Of a DNA stretch of 50,558 bases, positions 1-10,310 are shown in pieces. The notes under the pieces are model-generated. The model did not search any database. It saw only the letters and a list, made by a program, of their open reading frames with translations, and was not told the DNA's origin. Position 1 is the stretch's first letter. Each line of letters begins with the position of its first letter. Position numbers and translations under genes: made by a program. The stretch covers positions 1 through 50,558 of the forward strand of contig JAPPMC010000247.1 in NCBI GenBank assembly GCA_028819235.1, written 5' to 3'. The stretch comes from Bryobacterales bacterium. Lineage in GTDB: Bacteria; Acidobacteriota; Terriglobia; Bryobacterales; UBA6623.

Positions 1-635
1 ACCAGCTCAATCGACGCGCCGCGTTAAACCGCATCAAACATTGAATCTGCCTGCGCCTCTCTCGGGGCAGCACTGCGCAACCCCTTCAATCGGGTAGTAC
101 CCCGACAGGCCGTTTTATTGACATCCCGGCAACAAAAACTTGCCCGACGCAGCCAACATCGACTGTTTGCTGGCCAGCCAGCGCCAGAGGGCCGACGCCA
201 CGTCACGTTCTAGTTCCCGGAGAGCCAAGATCGCGTAGGCCCGTCCCCCGGCCTCTTCGAGGGCAACAGAGCGCACTTCGGCATGCGGTCGGGACATGAG
301 GCCCGTGTCTTTGTCACCGCCCCACGCCGACTCCCACTCGCTGAGGTCAGGGGGCCCATGCAGCAACGAATCTGTCGGCAGACGCACGACATTGCAGAAT
401 CAAGTCTCAATGGCTCTTCGTATTGGTGAAGTCGCCTGCTTACAATCGGCTCCGGGCACAGCAATTCAAGTCCGCCTCGTGCCAAGGACTCCGCACAGCA
501 CTGATAGCTCTGCATCCTCCAGAACGCTGGCGCTGACGGTGCCGTTATGGCGAGTCGGGCCGGAGCAGTCGACGGTGCGAGAATGTGCCCCACACTCGCT
601 GCGCTTGTTCCCCGTGTGTCGTCGCGGCCAGAAGA
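1..635. other. Left-edge stretch without a confident gene
   Basis: No recognisable gene. A plus-strand frame open from the left edge ends at a TGA at 42-44 after about 13 codons and could be the C-terminus of a gene cut by the window; this is too short to judge. A minus-strand open frame at 115-387 (90 codons) has ordinary amino-acid composition, but it has no ribosome binding site, no family resemblance and lies among several overlapping frames, so it is not called. A TTGACA at 117-122 has no -10 partner at 16-18 bases. Confidence 0.5.
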
Positions 636-2342
636 ATGCAGTCGGACTCCCGTCTCAACGAGCTCCACAGGGACCCGCCTGACGCGATCATTGTCGGGTC
701 AGGCGCCACCGGCGGTTGGGCAGCCAAGGAGCTGGCAGAGGCCGGGTTGCGCGTGGTGGTCCTCGATGCCGGTCCTCTGACCACGCCGGACCAGTTCGGT
801 GAGCACGTCCCGCCCTATGAGCTCAAGTATCGGGACAACAGGCCCAACGGAGTGGCGTCGCCCGAGATTGCCCGCAGCAGGCCGATGCACGCGAAGCAGG
901 GAGCATGTTCGGAAGTCAACTACCGGTGGTTCGCGAACGATGTTGAGAATCCCTTCACGACGCCGCCCGGCAAGCCGTTCGTGTGGGTGCGGGTGCGGGC
1001 CGTGGGCGGACGCTCGCTGGTCTGGGGCCGGCAGAGCTATCGCCTGAGCGATCTGGACTTCAAGGCGGCCAGCCGTGACGGGATTGGCGTCGACTGGCCG
1101 GTCAACCACGCCGGAATGGCCCCGTACTACGCCAAGGTGGAGCGCTTCATCGGGATCAGCGGACGGGCCGAGGGCCTCGCGCACTTTCCGGACGGCGAGT
1201 TCCTGCCACCAATGGAGTTCAACTGTGGTGAGAGGATCCTCAAGGAGTCTGTCGAGCGTTCATTCGGACGGCCGGTTACGATCGGCCGGTCAGCTGTGCT
1301 GACATCACCGCTGCAGGGCCGGGCCGCTTGCCACTACTGCGGCCCGTGCAATCGTGGGTGCGCGACCTATTCCTACTTCTCGAGCCCGTTCAGTACGCTG
1401 GCCGCGGCCAGCCAGACGGGGCTCCTGACGGTCTTCCCGGACGCCGTCGTCTCCCACGTGACCACCGATCCGGCTAGCGGCCTCGCATCCGGCGTAGCGT
1501 ACTTCGACCGTCTGACGCGCAGACCCCGGGAGCTCCGATCCAAGGTGGTCGTGCTGTGCGCTTCCACCCTGGAGTCGACTCGCATCCTGCTCAATTCCGC
1601 CCCTTGGGGCCTGGGTAACTCCAGCGGCATGCTCGGACGATACCTGATGGACCATATGTACGGTGCGACCGTCAGCGGCCGTCTGCCCAAGCTGGGACGG
1701 GCCCGCCCTTGGCACGGGCCACCGCGGCGCCCCAATGGAATCTTCATCCCCCGCTTTCGGAACGTCGACCGCTCTCACACAAATGGCGTGTTCCGCGGCT
1801 TCAGCTACCAAGGAGGCGCGAGCCCCCGCTTCGCCACCGCGTCACCGGGCTTCGGGAGGAGCTTCAAGCGCGCAGTGCACGAGGACGCCTTCTGGCAGGT
1901 GGGTGTTCACGCATTCAGCGAGTGCCTGCCCAGCTTCGACAACTTCGTCGACCTAGACCCCGGTGTGGTCGACGCGTGGGGAATCCCGGTCCTGCGAATT
2001 CACATGCGATGGAGCGACAACGAACTCGCCCTGTTCGCCGACAGCCTCGAAGAGGGCGCTGCGATGCTCGAAGCCGCTGGTGCAGTGGACATTCGCACGG
2101 CGGAAGCGCCAAAAGTCCCGGGTGACGGCATCCACGAAGTCGGCACGGCAAGGATGGGGGCCGATCCCAAGAGTTCCGTCCTGAACGCCCATTGCCAGGC
2201 CCACGACGTCAAGAACCTGTTCGTCACCGACGGCGCGGCGTTTCCGAGCCTCGGGTCCGTCAACCCGACGCTGACCATGATGGCGAACACCGTACGGGCC
2301 TGCGAACACATCGTGCAAGCGGCACGCAGGCTGGAGATCTGA
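636..2342 (+). CDS. GMC-family FAD-dependent oxidoreductase
   Basis: Predicted flavoprotein of the glucose-methanol-choline family, 568 residues, oxidising an alcohol or sugar hydroxyl with FAD. Seen: N-terminal Rossmann motif GSGATGG at residues 21-27 followed by VVVLDAG; a cysteine-rich segment CHYCGPCNRGC around 232-242, as in gluconate/sorbose-dehydrogenase-like members; and the C-terminal GMC_oxred_C block with the active-site pair His500 (HEVGTARMG) and Asn543 (NPTLT). The open frame extends 51 bases upstream, but the Rossmann fold position and a GAAG just before the ATG favour 636. There is no obvious signal peptide. It converges on the DUF1552 gene. Substrate unknown; gluconate 2-dehydrogenase-like or a sugar oxidoreductase are the best guesses. 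No subunit-3 partner gene is visible beside it. Confidence 0.9.
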   Translation: MQSDSRLNELHRDPPDAIIVGSGATGGWAAKELAEAGLRVVVLDAGPLTTPDQFGEHVPPYELKYRDNRPNGVASPEIARSRPMHAKQGACSEVNYRWFANDVENPFTTPPGKPFVWVRVRAVGGRSLVWGRQSYRLSDLDFKAASRDGIGVDWPVNHAGMAPYYAKVERFIGISGRAEGLAHFPDGEFLPPMEFNCGERILKESVERSFGRPVTIGRSAVLTSPLQGRAACHYCGPCNRGCATYSYFSSPFSTLAAASQTGLLTVFPDAVVSHVTTDPASGLASGVAYFDRLTRRPRELRSKVVVLCASTLESTRILLNSAPWGLGNSSGMLGRYLMDHMYGATVSGRLPKLGRARPWHGPPRRPNGIFIPRFRNVDRSHTNGVFRGFSYQGGASPRFATASPGFGRSFKRAVHEDAFWQVGVHAFSECLPSFDNFVDLDPGVVDAWGIPVLRIHMRWSDNELALFADSLEEGAAMLEAAGAVDIRTAEAPKVPGDGIHEVGTARMGADPKSSVLNAHCQAHDVKNLFVTDGAAFPSLGSVNPTLTMMANTVRACEHIVQAARRLEI

Positions 2343-2363
2343 TCAGCCGACGCCGCCTGTGCC

Positions 2364-2378
2364 TCGGCGGGCCGCCGA
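2364..2378. terminator. Weak hairpin between convergent genes
   Basis: Perfect 6-bp stem TCGGCG / CGCCGA with loop GGC in the 62-base gap between the convergent GMC and DUF1552 genes. There is no T-run on either side, so it may be a weak bidirectional terminator or chance in GC-rich DNA. Confidence 0.25.
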
Positions 2379-2404
2379 ATCGGAATCGTGGGTGGCGCCC
2401 TACC

Positions 2405-3754
2405 CTACGCCTTCGTGAAGATCGAACCTGTCAGCGTGCCAGTGCTGTCTGCGAAGCCCTCCACCTCGATGCCGAGGCTGCGGAGGATGCTGAGGTACAT
2501 GTTCGACATCCTCGTTTCGCCGTTGCGCCAGTACGCCCCGTGGCGCAATCCCATGCCGACACCGCCCGCCACCATGGTGGGCAGGTTGCGGGGCGTGTGC
2601 GTGGTGCTCGCACCACTGCCGTAGAGCACGATCGTGTTGTCCAGCAGCGTGCCCTGCCGGTCGCGGTAGCCCTCGAGCCGGCCGAAGAAACGCGCAAGCT
2701 GCTCGCTCAGGAACAGGTCATACCGCGCGAAGTCCAGTTGGCCCTGCTTATCGGTGGCGTGCGAGAGCTTGTGGTGGGTGGCCGACAACCCAAGCTTCAG
2801 CGGGAACGTGTCGCTGATGCCCATTCCGTCCTCGCGGTTCAGCATGAACGCGACCGAGCGGGTGATGTCGGCGTCAAACGCCAAGGCGATCAGGTCGAAC
2901 ATCGTTCGGTAGTACTCCGCCGGATCCCCCTCCGAAGTCGCGTCGAGGTTTAGGTGCGAATGGTCCTGCTCCTTGAGGGGCACGTCGATCCAGCGCTCCG
3001 AGGCGATCATCCTCGACTCGATCTCGTTGAGGGAGGTCAGGTACTCGTCCATCCGGTGGCGGTCGGATCTGCCGAGCATGCGGTCCAACGATCGGGCGCT
3101 ATCGGCAACAGCGTCTACGAGCTTGATTCGGCGCCTAAGGCGCGAGCGCTCGGAGCCCATCTCCTCGCGGTCACCGCGGAAGAGCCTGTTGAAGATGCGG
3201 CGAGGATTGTTCTCCGCGGGGATCGGGCGTCCCTCCAAGTTGTAAGAGATCGTCCCTGTCCGTGACAGAAAGCCAGTTCCGGCATCGATCGAGAGAACCA
3301 AGGACGGCTGCCGACAGAACTGCTTCGTGTGCCGGGCGACGATCTGGTCCAGCGCGACCGAGTTGTACGTGCCCGGCTCGGGGTTATGCAGCGGCGCGCC
3401 GGTCAGCCACATGTCGGAGCATGTGTGTGGGTCTGCCTTGGGGCCGCTGGGGTGGAACAGGCCACCCATGAAGCTGAGCTGTTCCCGGAACGGCTGCAGC
3501 GGTTCCGTTGACTTCCCGAAGACAAACTCCCCGTCCTCCTCGGCAGTCGGGAACCAGCTCCACTCATCGATGGCGTTCTGCGGTCTGGGGAGGGACATGC
3601 CGTTGGCCGTGTACAGCGCACAGAACCGTCGTGGGATGGTGTCGCTCACCTCCGCGCCCATCGCGTCCAAGACCGGCAAAGCCAAGGAAACCCCGCCGAT
3701 CCCTTGCAGGAACGCTCGCCTGTCAATCCTCTGCAATCTCGGCATCAATTCCAT
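2405..3754 (-). CDS. Tat-exported DUF1552 protein
   Basis: DUF1552 (PF07586) protein, 449 residues, function unknown, nearly always encoded next to DUF1592 proteins. Seen: Tat-type signal with RRAFLQG at residues 12-18 followed by a hydrophobic stretch ([14 protein letters not shown]), which also resembles the usual start of this family; a central [23 protein letters not shown] helical region; and a C-terminal domain with LYGSGAS and LPTMVAGG, where the family resembles the arylsulfatase/DUF1501 fold. The start is ATG at 3754; a second in-frame ATG at 3745 would still leave the Tat motif. It lies 25 bases downstream of the DUF1592 gene in one probable transcript. Expected location is periplasmic, where it likely works with the DUF1592 haem protein. 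Confidence 0.88.
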   Translation of the reverse strand: MELMPRLQRIDRRAFLQGIGGVSLALPVLDAMGAEVSDTIPRRFCALYTANGMSLPRPQNAIDEWSWFPTAEEDGEFVFGKSTEPLQPFREQLSFMGGLFHPSGPKADPHTCSDMWLTGAPLHNPEPGTYNSVALDQIVARHTKQFCRQPSLVLSIDAGTGFLSRTGTISYNLEGRPIPAENNPRRIFNRLFRGDREEMGSERSRLRRRIKLVDAVADSARSLDRMLGRSDRHRMDEYLTSLNEIESRMIASERWIDVPLKEQDHSHLNLDATSEGDPAEYYRTMFDLIALAFDADITRSVAFMLNREDGMGISDTFPLKLGLSATHHKLSHATDKQGQLDFARYDLFLSEQLARFFGRLEGYRDRQGTLLDNTIVLYGSGASTTHTPRNLPTMVAGGVGMGLRHGAYWRNGETRMSNMYLSILRSLGIEVEGFADSTGTLTGSIFTKA

Positions 3755-3779
3755 CCATCAAGCGGCAACAGTCACCGCC

Positions 3780-6700
3780 TTACTTCTCAAGGAACAGCTT
3801 GCTGCCCACGACGTATCGCAGCATGTCCTGCATGCGATAGCCTCCCGCCTTGAGCCTGAATCCGTCTGTTTTCAAGTAGTCTATCTCATTGAAGGTGAGA
3901 TCGCGACCGACGGCATAGGTCGCCAAGTGCTTCAGGACGCTGAAGGCGACTTGGTCGACGCGTTCCTCGCTGAGATAGCGCCGCAGGCCCTCGATGCCGT
4001 CCACGCTCGATCCGTCGGGGAGCGTCGAAGCCGCGTCCACCGGCTCCCGCTTGAGCCGTCCGGACGCGTCGAACTGCTCGAGCGCAACCCCCCAAGGGTC
4101 GATCTTGAGGTGGCACTGGACGCAGCCCGGCATGCTGCGGTGCCGTTCGAGGCGCTCCCGCAGCGGAAGGCCTTCCGTACTCTCGTCAAGGTCGGGCACG
4201 TTGGGCGGCGGGTCGTCCGGAGGCTCGGCCACGATCTTGCGGGCCAGCCAAGCGCCACGCTTGACCGGATTGGACTCGCGTCCGTCGGACAGGCCAGCCA
4301 TGATGGCCGCCTGCGACAGCAGTCCCCCGAGTTCCGGTCGAGCGTGGGTGACAGGCACGAACCCGAAGCCCGAATCAGGGCCCTCGTCCAGGCCATAGTA
4401 GCTGGCGACGACCTCGTTCGCGACGAGGAAGTCTGAGCGGATCAGGTTCCGCACGGGCAGGTTCTCCCGCATCAGAAAACCAACGAAATGGACCGGCTCC
4501 CTTCGCAGCTGGGTCCGCACGTGGGTGGTCAAGTCAGGGAATCGCTCCCTGTCCGGCTCCAGTACGTCGAATCGGCCTAGGCTTAGCCATTGCGCCGCGA
4601 ACTCGTCGAGAAAGCGGCCAAAGCGGCGGTCGCGGACCATCCGTCGGACTTGCGCTTCGAGCCGGTCGCGCAGCAGGCTGGAGGATGCCAGATCCAACAA
4701 CTGCCGGTCAGGCGGGCCGTTCCACAGGAAATACGACAGCTTCGACGCCAATTCGAATCCGTCCAGCGGCTCCGCATCGGGAGTCTCGCTGCGTTCGGCG
4801 AGAAACAGGAACTGCGGCGACGTCAGCGTCACCTGCAGCGCATCCTTGATGCTCCCTCGGAATCCGGCGCCGGACCGGAGCGAACCGTGGAACACATCCA
4901 TCAGGGCGGCTACTTCACCGTCCGATGCCGGCCGACGGTAGGCGCGGGTGGCGAAGGACGCCAAGATTTGCCGCGCGTACGCCTGCGTATTGGACTTGTG
5001 GTCAGAATCGGCAAAGATCGCCGTGTGCGTCTTGGGCGGCCACACTTCGTAGTACGGCCCCTCGAACTGGACCGAGTGGACCAGCAGTCGCGGCATGTCG
5101 CGCCCGTCGGTGTATTCGCTGCGTACGCCAATCTCACGGATCCCGGCCAGGTAGTTGACGTTGTCCTTCTCGACGTCGGGGCTCGGGAAGTCGCGGATCG
5201 CACCATCGAACACGAATCGCGAGGGTGTCAGGCTCGAGACTGCGAACGGGGACCCCACTGGAGCAAGCGTGCTGCCGCAGTCGCGGCGCAAGCCGAGGTG
5301 GACGCCAAGGAGCGGCGAGCGACGTTCGAACGCACGGAAAGCTGCCGCCGTCGGGTCGTCGGCCGCCAGCGGAGTCAGGACCAGCTTGTCCAAGGCTCGG
5401 ACACCGGCGTAGTCCGCGTTCAGGCGCAGGGGCCCATTTGACAGCCTGACGGCAAGGAATGCCGGCTGCTGCAAGAGTCCCGAGAACTCCCGGCTGCCGA
5501 GCCGCAGTGTCAGTGAGCGGGGCTGGTCTGGCGGCGGCACGGCAAATTCCCGACCGTTCTCCAGCAGTGCCTGGAGCTCGGCCTCTGAGATAGCACGGCG
5601 ATAGACGCGAGCATCAGCCACCGACCCGACCAAGGGCAGCGCATCCGCGACCCTCCCCAACTGGAGCGAAATCTCGGCGTTATCCAAGTCGTCCGGACCG
5701 ATCTCGCCTTTCGCGACCGCATACCCGTTCACGTAGAGCGTGGACTGCCCTTCCCTGCGAACGATCGCCGATACATGCTGCCAAGACTTGGCACGGACGA
5801 CGCCTTGCGGGGACAGAAGCCTACCATTGCTCTCGCGGTCCGGTCCGGTGGTCTCAAACCGCAGCGTCCCTCTGTTGTCGGCTAGGTCCAAGAACCACCC
5901 GTGCGTGTACTCGTGTCCTCCCCGCGACACAATGCCGGCCGCCCGGCGCTGCCTGGGAAAGATCCAAGCCGCCACTGTGAAGTCTCCCTCGCCAACGTCG
6001 GGGATGTCGTCGGCCTCAATGACCGCAGCCGCGTCGTCGCCCATCAGGCTGACGGCTGTGCCTAGCGGCGAGCCGACCAAGGTGGCCCCGCCGCGCATCA
6101 GTCTTGGAGGTGCGCTCTCGTCTGGCCACGGCCCGAACAGTCCATCCCGCAGCCGCATCGCGTCGGGTGCCGGCATGGCGCGCTGCCCTCCCGCCTCATA
6201 GGCGTCCACCTGATAGATCCCAGCCTGCGGGATGAGTAGGGTGGACTCGGGACCTGGAGAATGCAGTACGAGCACGCTCGGGCCGAGGGGATCCCTTGGT
6301 CTGATTCCGGGATTCAGCAGCAGTCCGTCCGGGTACTTCGCGGCCGTCACGGTGACCCGAAAGCGGCCTTCGTCCGGCAGCTGGCGCACGGAGACCTTGA
6401 AGTTCGCCTTGGGACCGTACGTCCCGTCCAGCCTGAAGATCGCATCGTTAGGGATCGCGGGCCGCAGCAGAAGGCCCTCAGCGATCAGGTCGAATGGGTT
6501 CCCCTTGGGATAGCCCCTGCTGCCGCGCATGCCCGCGAAGATGGCATGGTAGATGCTGTCGAAGTCCCGCCAGCCGCGCACCGTGGCATTGCCCTTGTAG
6601 CCCTCGATGAAGCGGAACTTGGTGCGAACCGGGTCCGCGTGGAACGCAAATGGCTTTTTCAGGGCCGGCTCGGTGACCACGTAGTCAGCGTTCTCCAGCA

Positions 6701-7421
6701 GCTGGCTGTTGGCCCCGAGAATGAGCTGCTCGTCAAGCGCGTCAGGATTGATGGACTTGCCCAAGTCCACACGGAAGGACTGGATCGCGGGTCGCGCGTC
6801 AGGGTTCACAATGGCCCTGTCGAGCGCCTCCCCTGCGATGTCCAGGTACGCCTCCATCTGCAGCGGTGACAGGTCCAAGGTTGCCGCGTTATTCACGAAT
6901 CCGTCCTTGGAGACCGCATCCGGAGGCAACGTGTCGGTCAGGTCATCCTCAAGATGGAGCAACTCTCGCAGCGAGTTCCTGTACTGAGCTACGGTCAGCC
7001 GCCGCACGAGGCCGTTCTTGAGGTCTGGCCTGGACCGGGCAACGTCAAGCGCACGACCGATCCACTCAGCCATGCGGCCTCTCTCCTCAGGCGAGGGCTG
7101 GGGCGCCCCCTCCGGAGGCATGGAGCCATCACTGATGCGCGAGCGGACAACCCCCCACAGCCGCAGGTGATGCTCCTCCAGCCGCCCGTTCAATTCGTCG
7201 ACGCGGACACCGGACATTGCCGTGTCCGCGCTGTGGCACGGAAGGCAGTGCTTGGCCAAGAACGGCCGGGCCTGCTCTTCGAATGACATTTCAAGGGCAG
7301 GGTCACTCCCAACCGTCGGGCCAGCGGGCGCCGAGCGGGCCTTCCACGCTACCCCAGCTACCAGCAGTGGCACCAAAACCCAGACCGCGATGAGACCGCC
7401 CCGCCGCACTCGGATTCGCAT
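3780..7421 (-). CDS. Large DUF1587/1592/1588/1585 haem protein with LamG insert
   Basis: Exported planctomycete-type cytochrome-like protein, 1213 residues. Seen in order: signal or membrane anchor in the first 30 residues; CLPCH haem motif at 59-63 (PSCyt1-like); DUF1587 ([14 protein letters not shown]) near 150; a concanavalin/LamG-like domain at roughly 465-620 ([32 protein letters not shown]); DUF1595/DUF1592 ([17 protein letters not shown]) near 890; DUF1588 with a second haem motif CVQCH near 1100; and DUF1585 at the C-terminus. The start at 7421 is preferred over the 48-base-longer frame because it places the basic n-region directly before the hydrophobic segment. It is the first gene of a pair with DUF1552. 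The LamG insert makes it about 400 residues longer than its paralogue at 44316-46649. Role unknown; periplasmic electron transfer coupled to binding or oxidation of a polymer is an inference. Confidence 0.88.
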   Translation of the reverse strand: MRIRVRRGGLIAVWVLVPLLVAGVAWKARSAPAGPTVGSDPALEMSFEEQARPFLAKHCLPCHSADTAMSGVRVDELNGRLEEHHLRLWGVVRSRISDGSMPPEGAPQPSPEERGRMAEWIGRALDVARSRPDLKNGLVRRLTVAQYRNSLRELLHLEDDLTDTLPPDAVSKDGFVNNAATLDLSPLQMEAYLDIAGEALDRAIVNPDARPAIQSFRVDLGKSINPDALDEQLILGANSQLLENADYVVTEPALKKPFAFHADPVRTKFRFIEGYKGNATVRGWRDFDSIYHAIFAGMRGSRGYPKGNPFDLIAEGLLLRPAIPNDAIFRLDGTYGPKANFKVSVRQLPDEGRFRVTVTAAKYPDGLLLNPGIRPRDPLGPSVLVLHSPGPESTLLIPQAGIYQVDAYEAGGQRAMPAPDAMRLRDGLFGPWPDESAPPRLMRGGATLVGSPLGTAVSLMGDDAAAVIEADDIPDVGEGDFTVAAWIFPRQRRAAGIVSRGGHEYTHGWFLDLADNRGTLRFETTGPDRESNGRLLSPQGVVRAKSWQHVSAIVRREGQSTLYVNGYAVAKGEIGPDDLDNAEISLQLGRVADALPLVGSVADARVYRRAISEAELQALLENGREFAVPPPDQPRSLTLRLGSREFSGLLQQPAFLAVRLSNGPLRLNADYAGVRALDKLVLTPLAADDPTAAAFRAFERRSPLLGVHLGLRRDCGSTLAPVGSPFAVSSLTPSRFVFDGAIRDFPSPDVEKDNVNYLAGIREIGVRSEYTDGRDMPRLLVHSVQFEGPYYEVWPPKTHTAIFADSDHKSNTQAYARQILASFATRAYRRPASDGEVAALMDVFHGSLRSGAGFRGSIKDALQVTLTSPQFLFLAERSETPDAEPLDGFELASKLSYFLWNGPPDRQLLDLASSSLLRDRLEAQVRRMVRDRRFGRFLDEFAAQWLSLGRFDVLEPDRERFPDLTTHVRTQLRREPVHFVGFLMRENLPVRNLIRSDFLVANEVVASYYGLDEGPDSGFGFVPVTHARPELGGLLSQAAIMAGLSDGRESNPVKRGAWLARKIVAEPPDDPPPNVPDLDESTEGLPLRERLERHRSMPGCVQCHLKIDPWGVALEQFDASGRLKREPVDAASTLPDGSSVDGIEGLRRYLSEERVDQVAFSVLKHLATYAVGRDLTFNEIDYLKTDGFRLKAGGYRMQDMLRYVVGSKLFLEK

Positions 7422-7575
7422 GGCGCCTAGCTTGGCCGCCCGTCCGGGATCGGCGGGCACCCAAACCACATGCTAACCCGCCGCGGCCCGCACGAAGTGG
7501 CGGTCCATAATGAGAATGGCGCTGGGGTCGGGAGTCGGACTTCGGCCGCACGCGGTGATCTTCAGCGCAGGAGCA

Positions 7576-9339
7576 ATGATCCAGAAGGTGCCCGGCAGCC
7601 CGGAACGGCCGCGATCCTCGCTTCAGCAGTCCGATCCCAGCGGGCGTCCCCTGCTACGACTGTCAGTGGCAATGCTGGGGTCGCTGGCTTTGGCAGCCGT
7701 CGCGCCACTAGTTGCAGCCGAGGTGGACTCAAAACGACTGGAAGCCGCCGGCGGCGAGCCCTCCAATTGGCTGACCTACTACGGGTCGTACGAGGCATGG
7801 CGCTACAGCACGTTGGACCAGATCAACCGCGCCAACATTAGCGAGCTGCGGCCCGTGTGGGCCTTTGAGACCGGCATTCCGGACGGTGGGCTGCAGGCCG
7901 CGCCGCTCGTAGTGGACGGCGTGATGTACGTGTCGTCAGCCTGGAACCATGTGTTCGCCCTCGATGCCGCCACCGGTGAAATGCTGTGGCGCTACGACTA
8001 CCCCGAACCGGAGACGATCCCCGGGACATATGGGACTTGGAACCGGGGCGTTGCCGTGGCCTACGGCCTGGTTTACATGGGAACGCTGGACAACCACGTC
8101 GTGGCGCTGGATCGCGATACCGGCGAAGAGGTCTGGCGGGTCGAGGTCGAGAATGCCGCCCAGTGCGGCTGCAACATCACTTCAGCGCCGCTCGTGGTCA
8201 AGGATCTGGTCATCACGGGCGTGACCGGCGGAGACTCGGCGCACCGCGGCTACCTGAATGCGTACGACGCAAAGACCGGGCGCCACAGGTGGCGGTTCTG
8301 GACCATTCCTGCACCGGGAGAGCCGGGGCACGACAGCTGGGAGGGCGACTCCTGGCGGTATGGGGGCGGCTCGACCTGGATCACGGGCACGTACGACGCT
8401 GAACTGGACCTGCTCTATTGGGCAGTCGGCAACCCGGCAGCGGACTTCTACGGCGAGGACCGCGAGGGGGACAACCTCTACACGGACTCGATCGTTGCTC
8501 TCGATCCCGACACGGGACATCTTCGGTGGCACTACCAGCAAATTCCCCACGACGTCTGGGACTACGACTCGGCATATGAGATCGTTCTCCTTGACCTGGA
8601 GGTGGATGGGGAGGTCCGAAAAACGCTGCTCAACCCGTCCAAGTCGGGGTATGTGTGGCTGCTGGACCGCGGGAGCGGCGAGTTCCTTGGCGCCTGGCCG
8701 CTGGTGGAGAACTCGAACTGGATCGACGGGATAGGGCCTTCTGGCGAGCTTCTCGGCCGCAACGAGCCTGCGGTGGGCGAGCGGACATTCATCTGCCCGG
8801 CGATCGGGGGTGGACGGAGCTGGAACCACGGAGCCTACTCTCCGGCCACCGGATGGTTCTATTCGACCGGCCTGGAATGGTGCCAGACGGTCACGGTGCG
8901 ACGCGAGGAGCCTCGCGAAGGGATGCCATTTTTTGGCGGCGAGTTCGAGATGGAGCACCCCCGCAGCGGGCCCGCGCACTCGCACTTGTCGGCGTACGAC
9001 CCTGTGACGGGCGAGCGAAAATGGCGCTACGAGCACAAGTACCCCCTCTTGGCATCCCAGCTCGCCACAGCCGGGGGGCTGGTCTTTACCGGAGACGCAA
9101 CGGGGCGCTTCTTCGCGCTTGACGCGGACACCGGGCGCGAGCTGTGGGGCTTCCGGACCGGCTCAGGCCACCGCGGCTCGACCGTGAGCTACGCGATCGA
9201 TGGCCGACAGTTCGTCGCCACCCCGAGCGGCTGGGGATCCGCGCTTGCGGGCCTCACGACGCAGCTCTGGCCCGAGGCGGCGGACTTTCCTTCGGGATCG
9301 TCGATTTTCGCGTTTTCCCTGCCGGAGGGCTCCGAATGA
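7576..9339 (+). CDS. PQQ-dependent alcohol dehydrogenase with DYD active site
   Basis: Quinoprotein dehydrogenase of the methanol/ethanol dehydrogenase family, 587 residues, eight-bladed propeller, oxidising an alcohol in the periplasm and passing electrons to cytochrome c. Seen: hydrophobic signal (LLRLSVAMLGSLALAAVAP) after a long basic n-region; repeated PQQ blade motifs (ALDAATGEMLWRYDY, ALDRDTGEEVWRV); VGNPAADF with the metal-ligand Asn; and PHDVWDYDSAYE with catalytic Asp329 and a second Asp at 331. Calcium methanol dehydrogenases carry Ala at the second position, while lanthanide enzymes (XoxF, PedH) carry Asp. The adjacent-cysteine disulfide is replaced by CGC at 197-199. ATG 7576 follows CAGGAG closely; ATG 7672 is the alternative. 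Its stop overlaps the next start (ATGA). Confidence 0.9.
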   Translation: MIQKVPGSPERPRSSLQQSDPSGRPLLRLSVAMLGSLALAAVAPLVAAEVDSKRLEAAGGEPSNWLTYYGSYEAWRYSTLDQINRANISELRPVWAFETGIPDGGLQAAPLVVDGVMYVSSAWNHVFALDAATGEMLWRYDYPEPETIPGTYGTWNRGVAVAYGLVYMGTLDNHVVALDRDTGEEVWRVEVENAAQCGCNITSAPLVVKDLVITGVTGGDSAHRGYLNAYDAKTGRHRWRFWTIPAPGEPGHDSWEGDSWRYGGGSTWITGTYDAELDLLYWAVGNPAADFYGEDREGDNLYTDSIVALDPDTGHLRWHYQQIPHDVWDYDSAYEIVLLDLEVDGEVRKTLLNPSKSGYVWLLDRGSGEFLGAWPLVENSNWIDGIGPSGELLGRNEPAVGERTFICPAIGGGRSWNHGAYSPATGWFYSTGLEWCQTVTVRREEPREGMPFFGGEFEMEHPRSGPAHSHLSAYDPVTGERKWRYEHKYPLLASQLATAGGLVFTGDATGRFFALDADTGRELWGFRTGSGHRGSTVSYAIDGRQFVATPSGWGSALAGLTTQLWPEAADFPSGSSIFAFSLPEGSE

Positions 9340-10169
9340 TCAGGGCGACCGCCGGACTCCTGCTCGTTTCGTCGGCTTGGCTCAATGCAGAGGCGATCGA
9401 CGTCTCCGACCCCGGACTGATCGCCGACGGGGCCAAGCACTTCGCACAGAGCTGTGCTGTCGGCTACTGCCACGGCTCGGAGGGGGCAGCGGCCCGCGGC
9501 CCAGCCCTCCGCTCTAGGGCTTGGGATCCCCACGACCTCTTTCGCATCACCGCCGAGGGATTGCCGGGCACGAGCATGCCGGGGTGGAGAGGCGTAATCC
9601 CAGACACGGCGATCTGGGCGGTGACGGCATACGTCCTGAGCCTCTCGACAGATCCGCCCTCGGGCCCGGATGCCATGATCACCACAGGACTCGCAGAGGA
9701 GCCGACCGCGCCGCGCACTCTATCCGCCGACGCGGTGCGCGGCAGGGACCTGTTCTTCGACCTCACGCGGCAGCGCCGATGCGGGGTCTGCCACCGGATC
9801 GGCGCATTGGGAACCGCCATCGGCCCGAACCTCGCCCTTGCGGCACGGTCGCGATCCGCCGAAGATCTGAGCCTCGACATCCTGGATCCGAACCGTTCGA
9901 TCGCGTTCGGGTTTGAACAGGTGGAACTGCGGCTGCGCTCCGGAGAGACCGTACGGGGAGTTCTCGCGGAGGAGACCGAAGTGTGGATCCGTGTCCACGA
10001 CTCCGCAGCTGTGCCACCCCCTCTGCGATCGGTGCGCAAGGCCGACATTCTCGACCAGGCGGTTGTGGAGCGCTCTGGCATGCCAGACGATCTAGACGAC
10101 ACCTACTCGCCGGGAGAGGTAGCGCAGATTGTCGCTTACCTGAGAGAGGTCGCGGGCGAGGGCTCTTGA
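9336..10169 (+). CDS. Dihaem cytochrome c partner of the PQQ dehydrogenase
   Basis: Exported c-type cytochrome, 277 residues. Seen: signal peptide (residues 1-20, ending AEA); a first cytochrome c-like domain whose haem site is CAVGYCH at 40-46, with four residues between the cysteines instead of two, followed by candidate Met ligand MPGW; and a second domain with canonical CGVCH. The second domain, with GPNLA and a trailing beta-rich part (ILDPNRSIAFGFEQVEL), resembles the Pirellula-type 'putative haem-binding domain'. ATG at 9336 overlaps the PQQ-dehydrogenase stop (ATGA), so the two are translationally coupled and this is its likely electron acceptor. The CX4CH site is unusual; see findings. 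Confidence 0.85.
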   Translation: MIRATAGLLLVSSAWLNAEAIDVSDPGLIADGAKHFAQSCAVGYCHGSEGAAARGPALRSRAWDPHDLFRITAEGLPGTSMPGWRGVIPDTAIWAVTAYVLSLSTDPPSGPDAMITTGLAEEPTAPRTLSADAVRGRDLFFDLTRQRRCGVCHRIGALGTAIGPNLALAARSRSAEDLSLDILDPNRSIAFGFEQVELRLRSGETVRGVLAEETEVWIRVHDSAAVPPPLRSVRKADILDQAVVERSGMPDDLDDTYSPGEVAQIVAYLREVAGEGS

Positions 10170-10310
10170 ACGCCCACCGCCACTGGCAGCGGGCGGCGAC
10201 CGACGGACGGGCCGCCTTACGGACCCATCGAGGAAGGCCGCGGTCGGCAAGCATCGGTGGCCGAGTGACTGGCCGGCGCGGCGGGGGCCTGCACAGCCGC
10301 CGAGACTAAC

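Noticed and set aside
117..122. TTGACA as a -35 box
   Set aside because: No -10 hexamer at a suitable spacing.
115..387. 90-codon minus-strand frame
   Set aside because: Protein-like composition but no ribosome site, neighbours or family resemblance.
2192..2953. 253-codon plus-strand frame across the GMC/DUF1552 boundary
   Set aside because: Overlaps both real genes in wrong frames; no motif.
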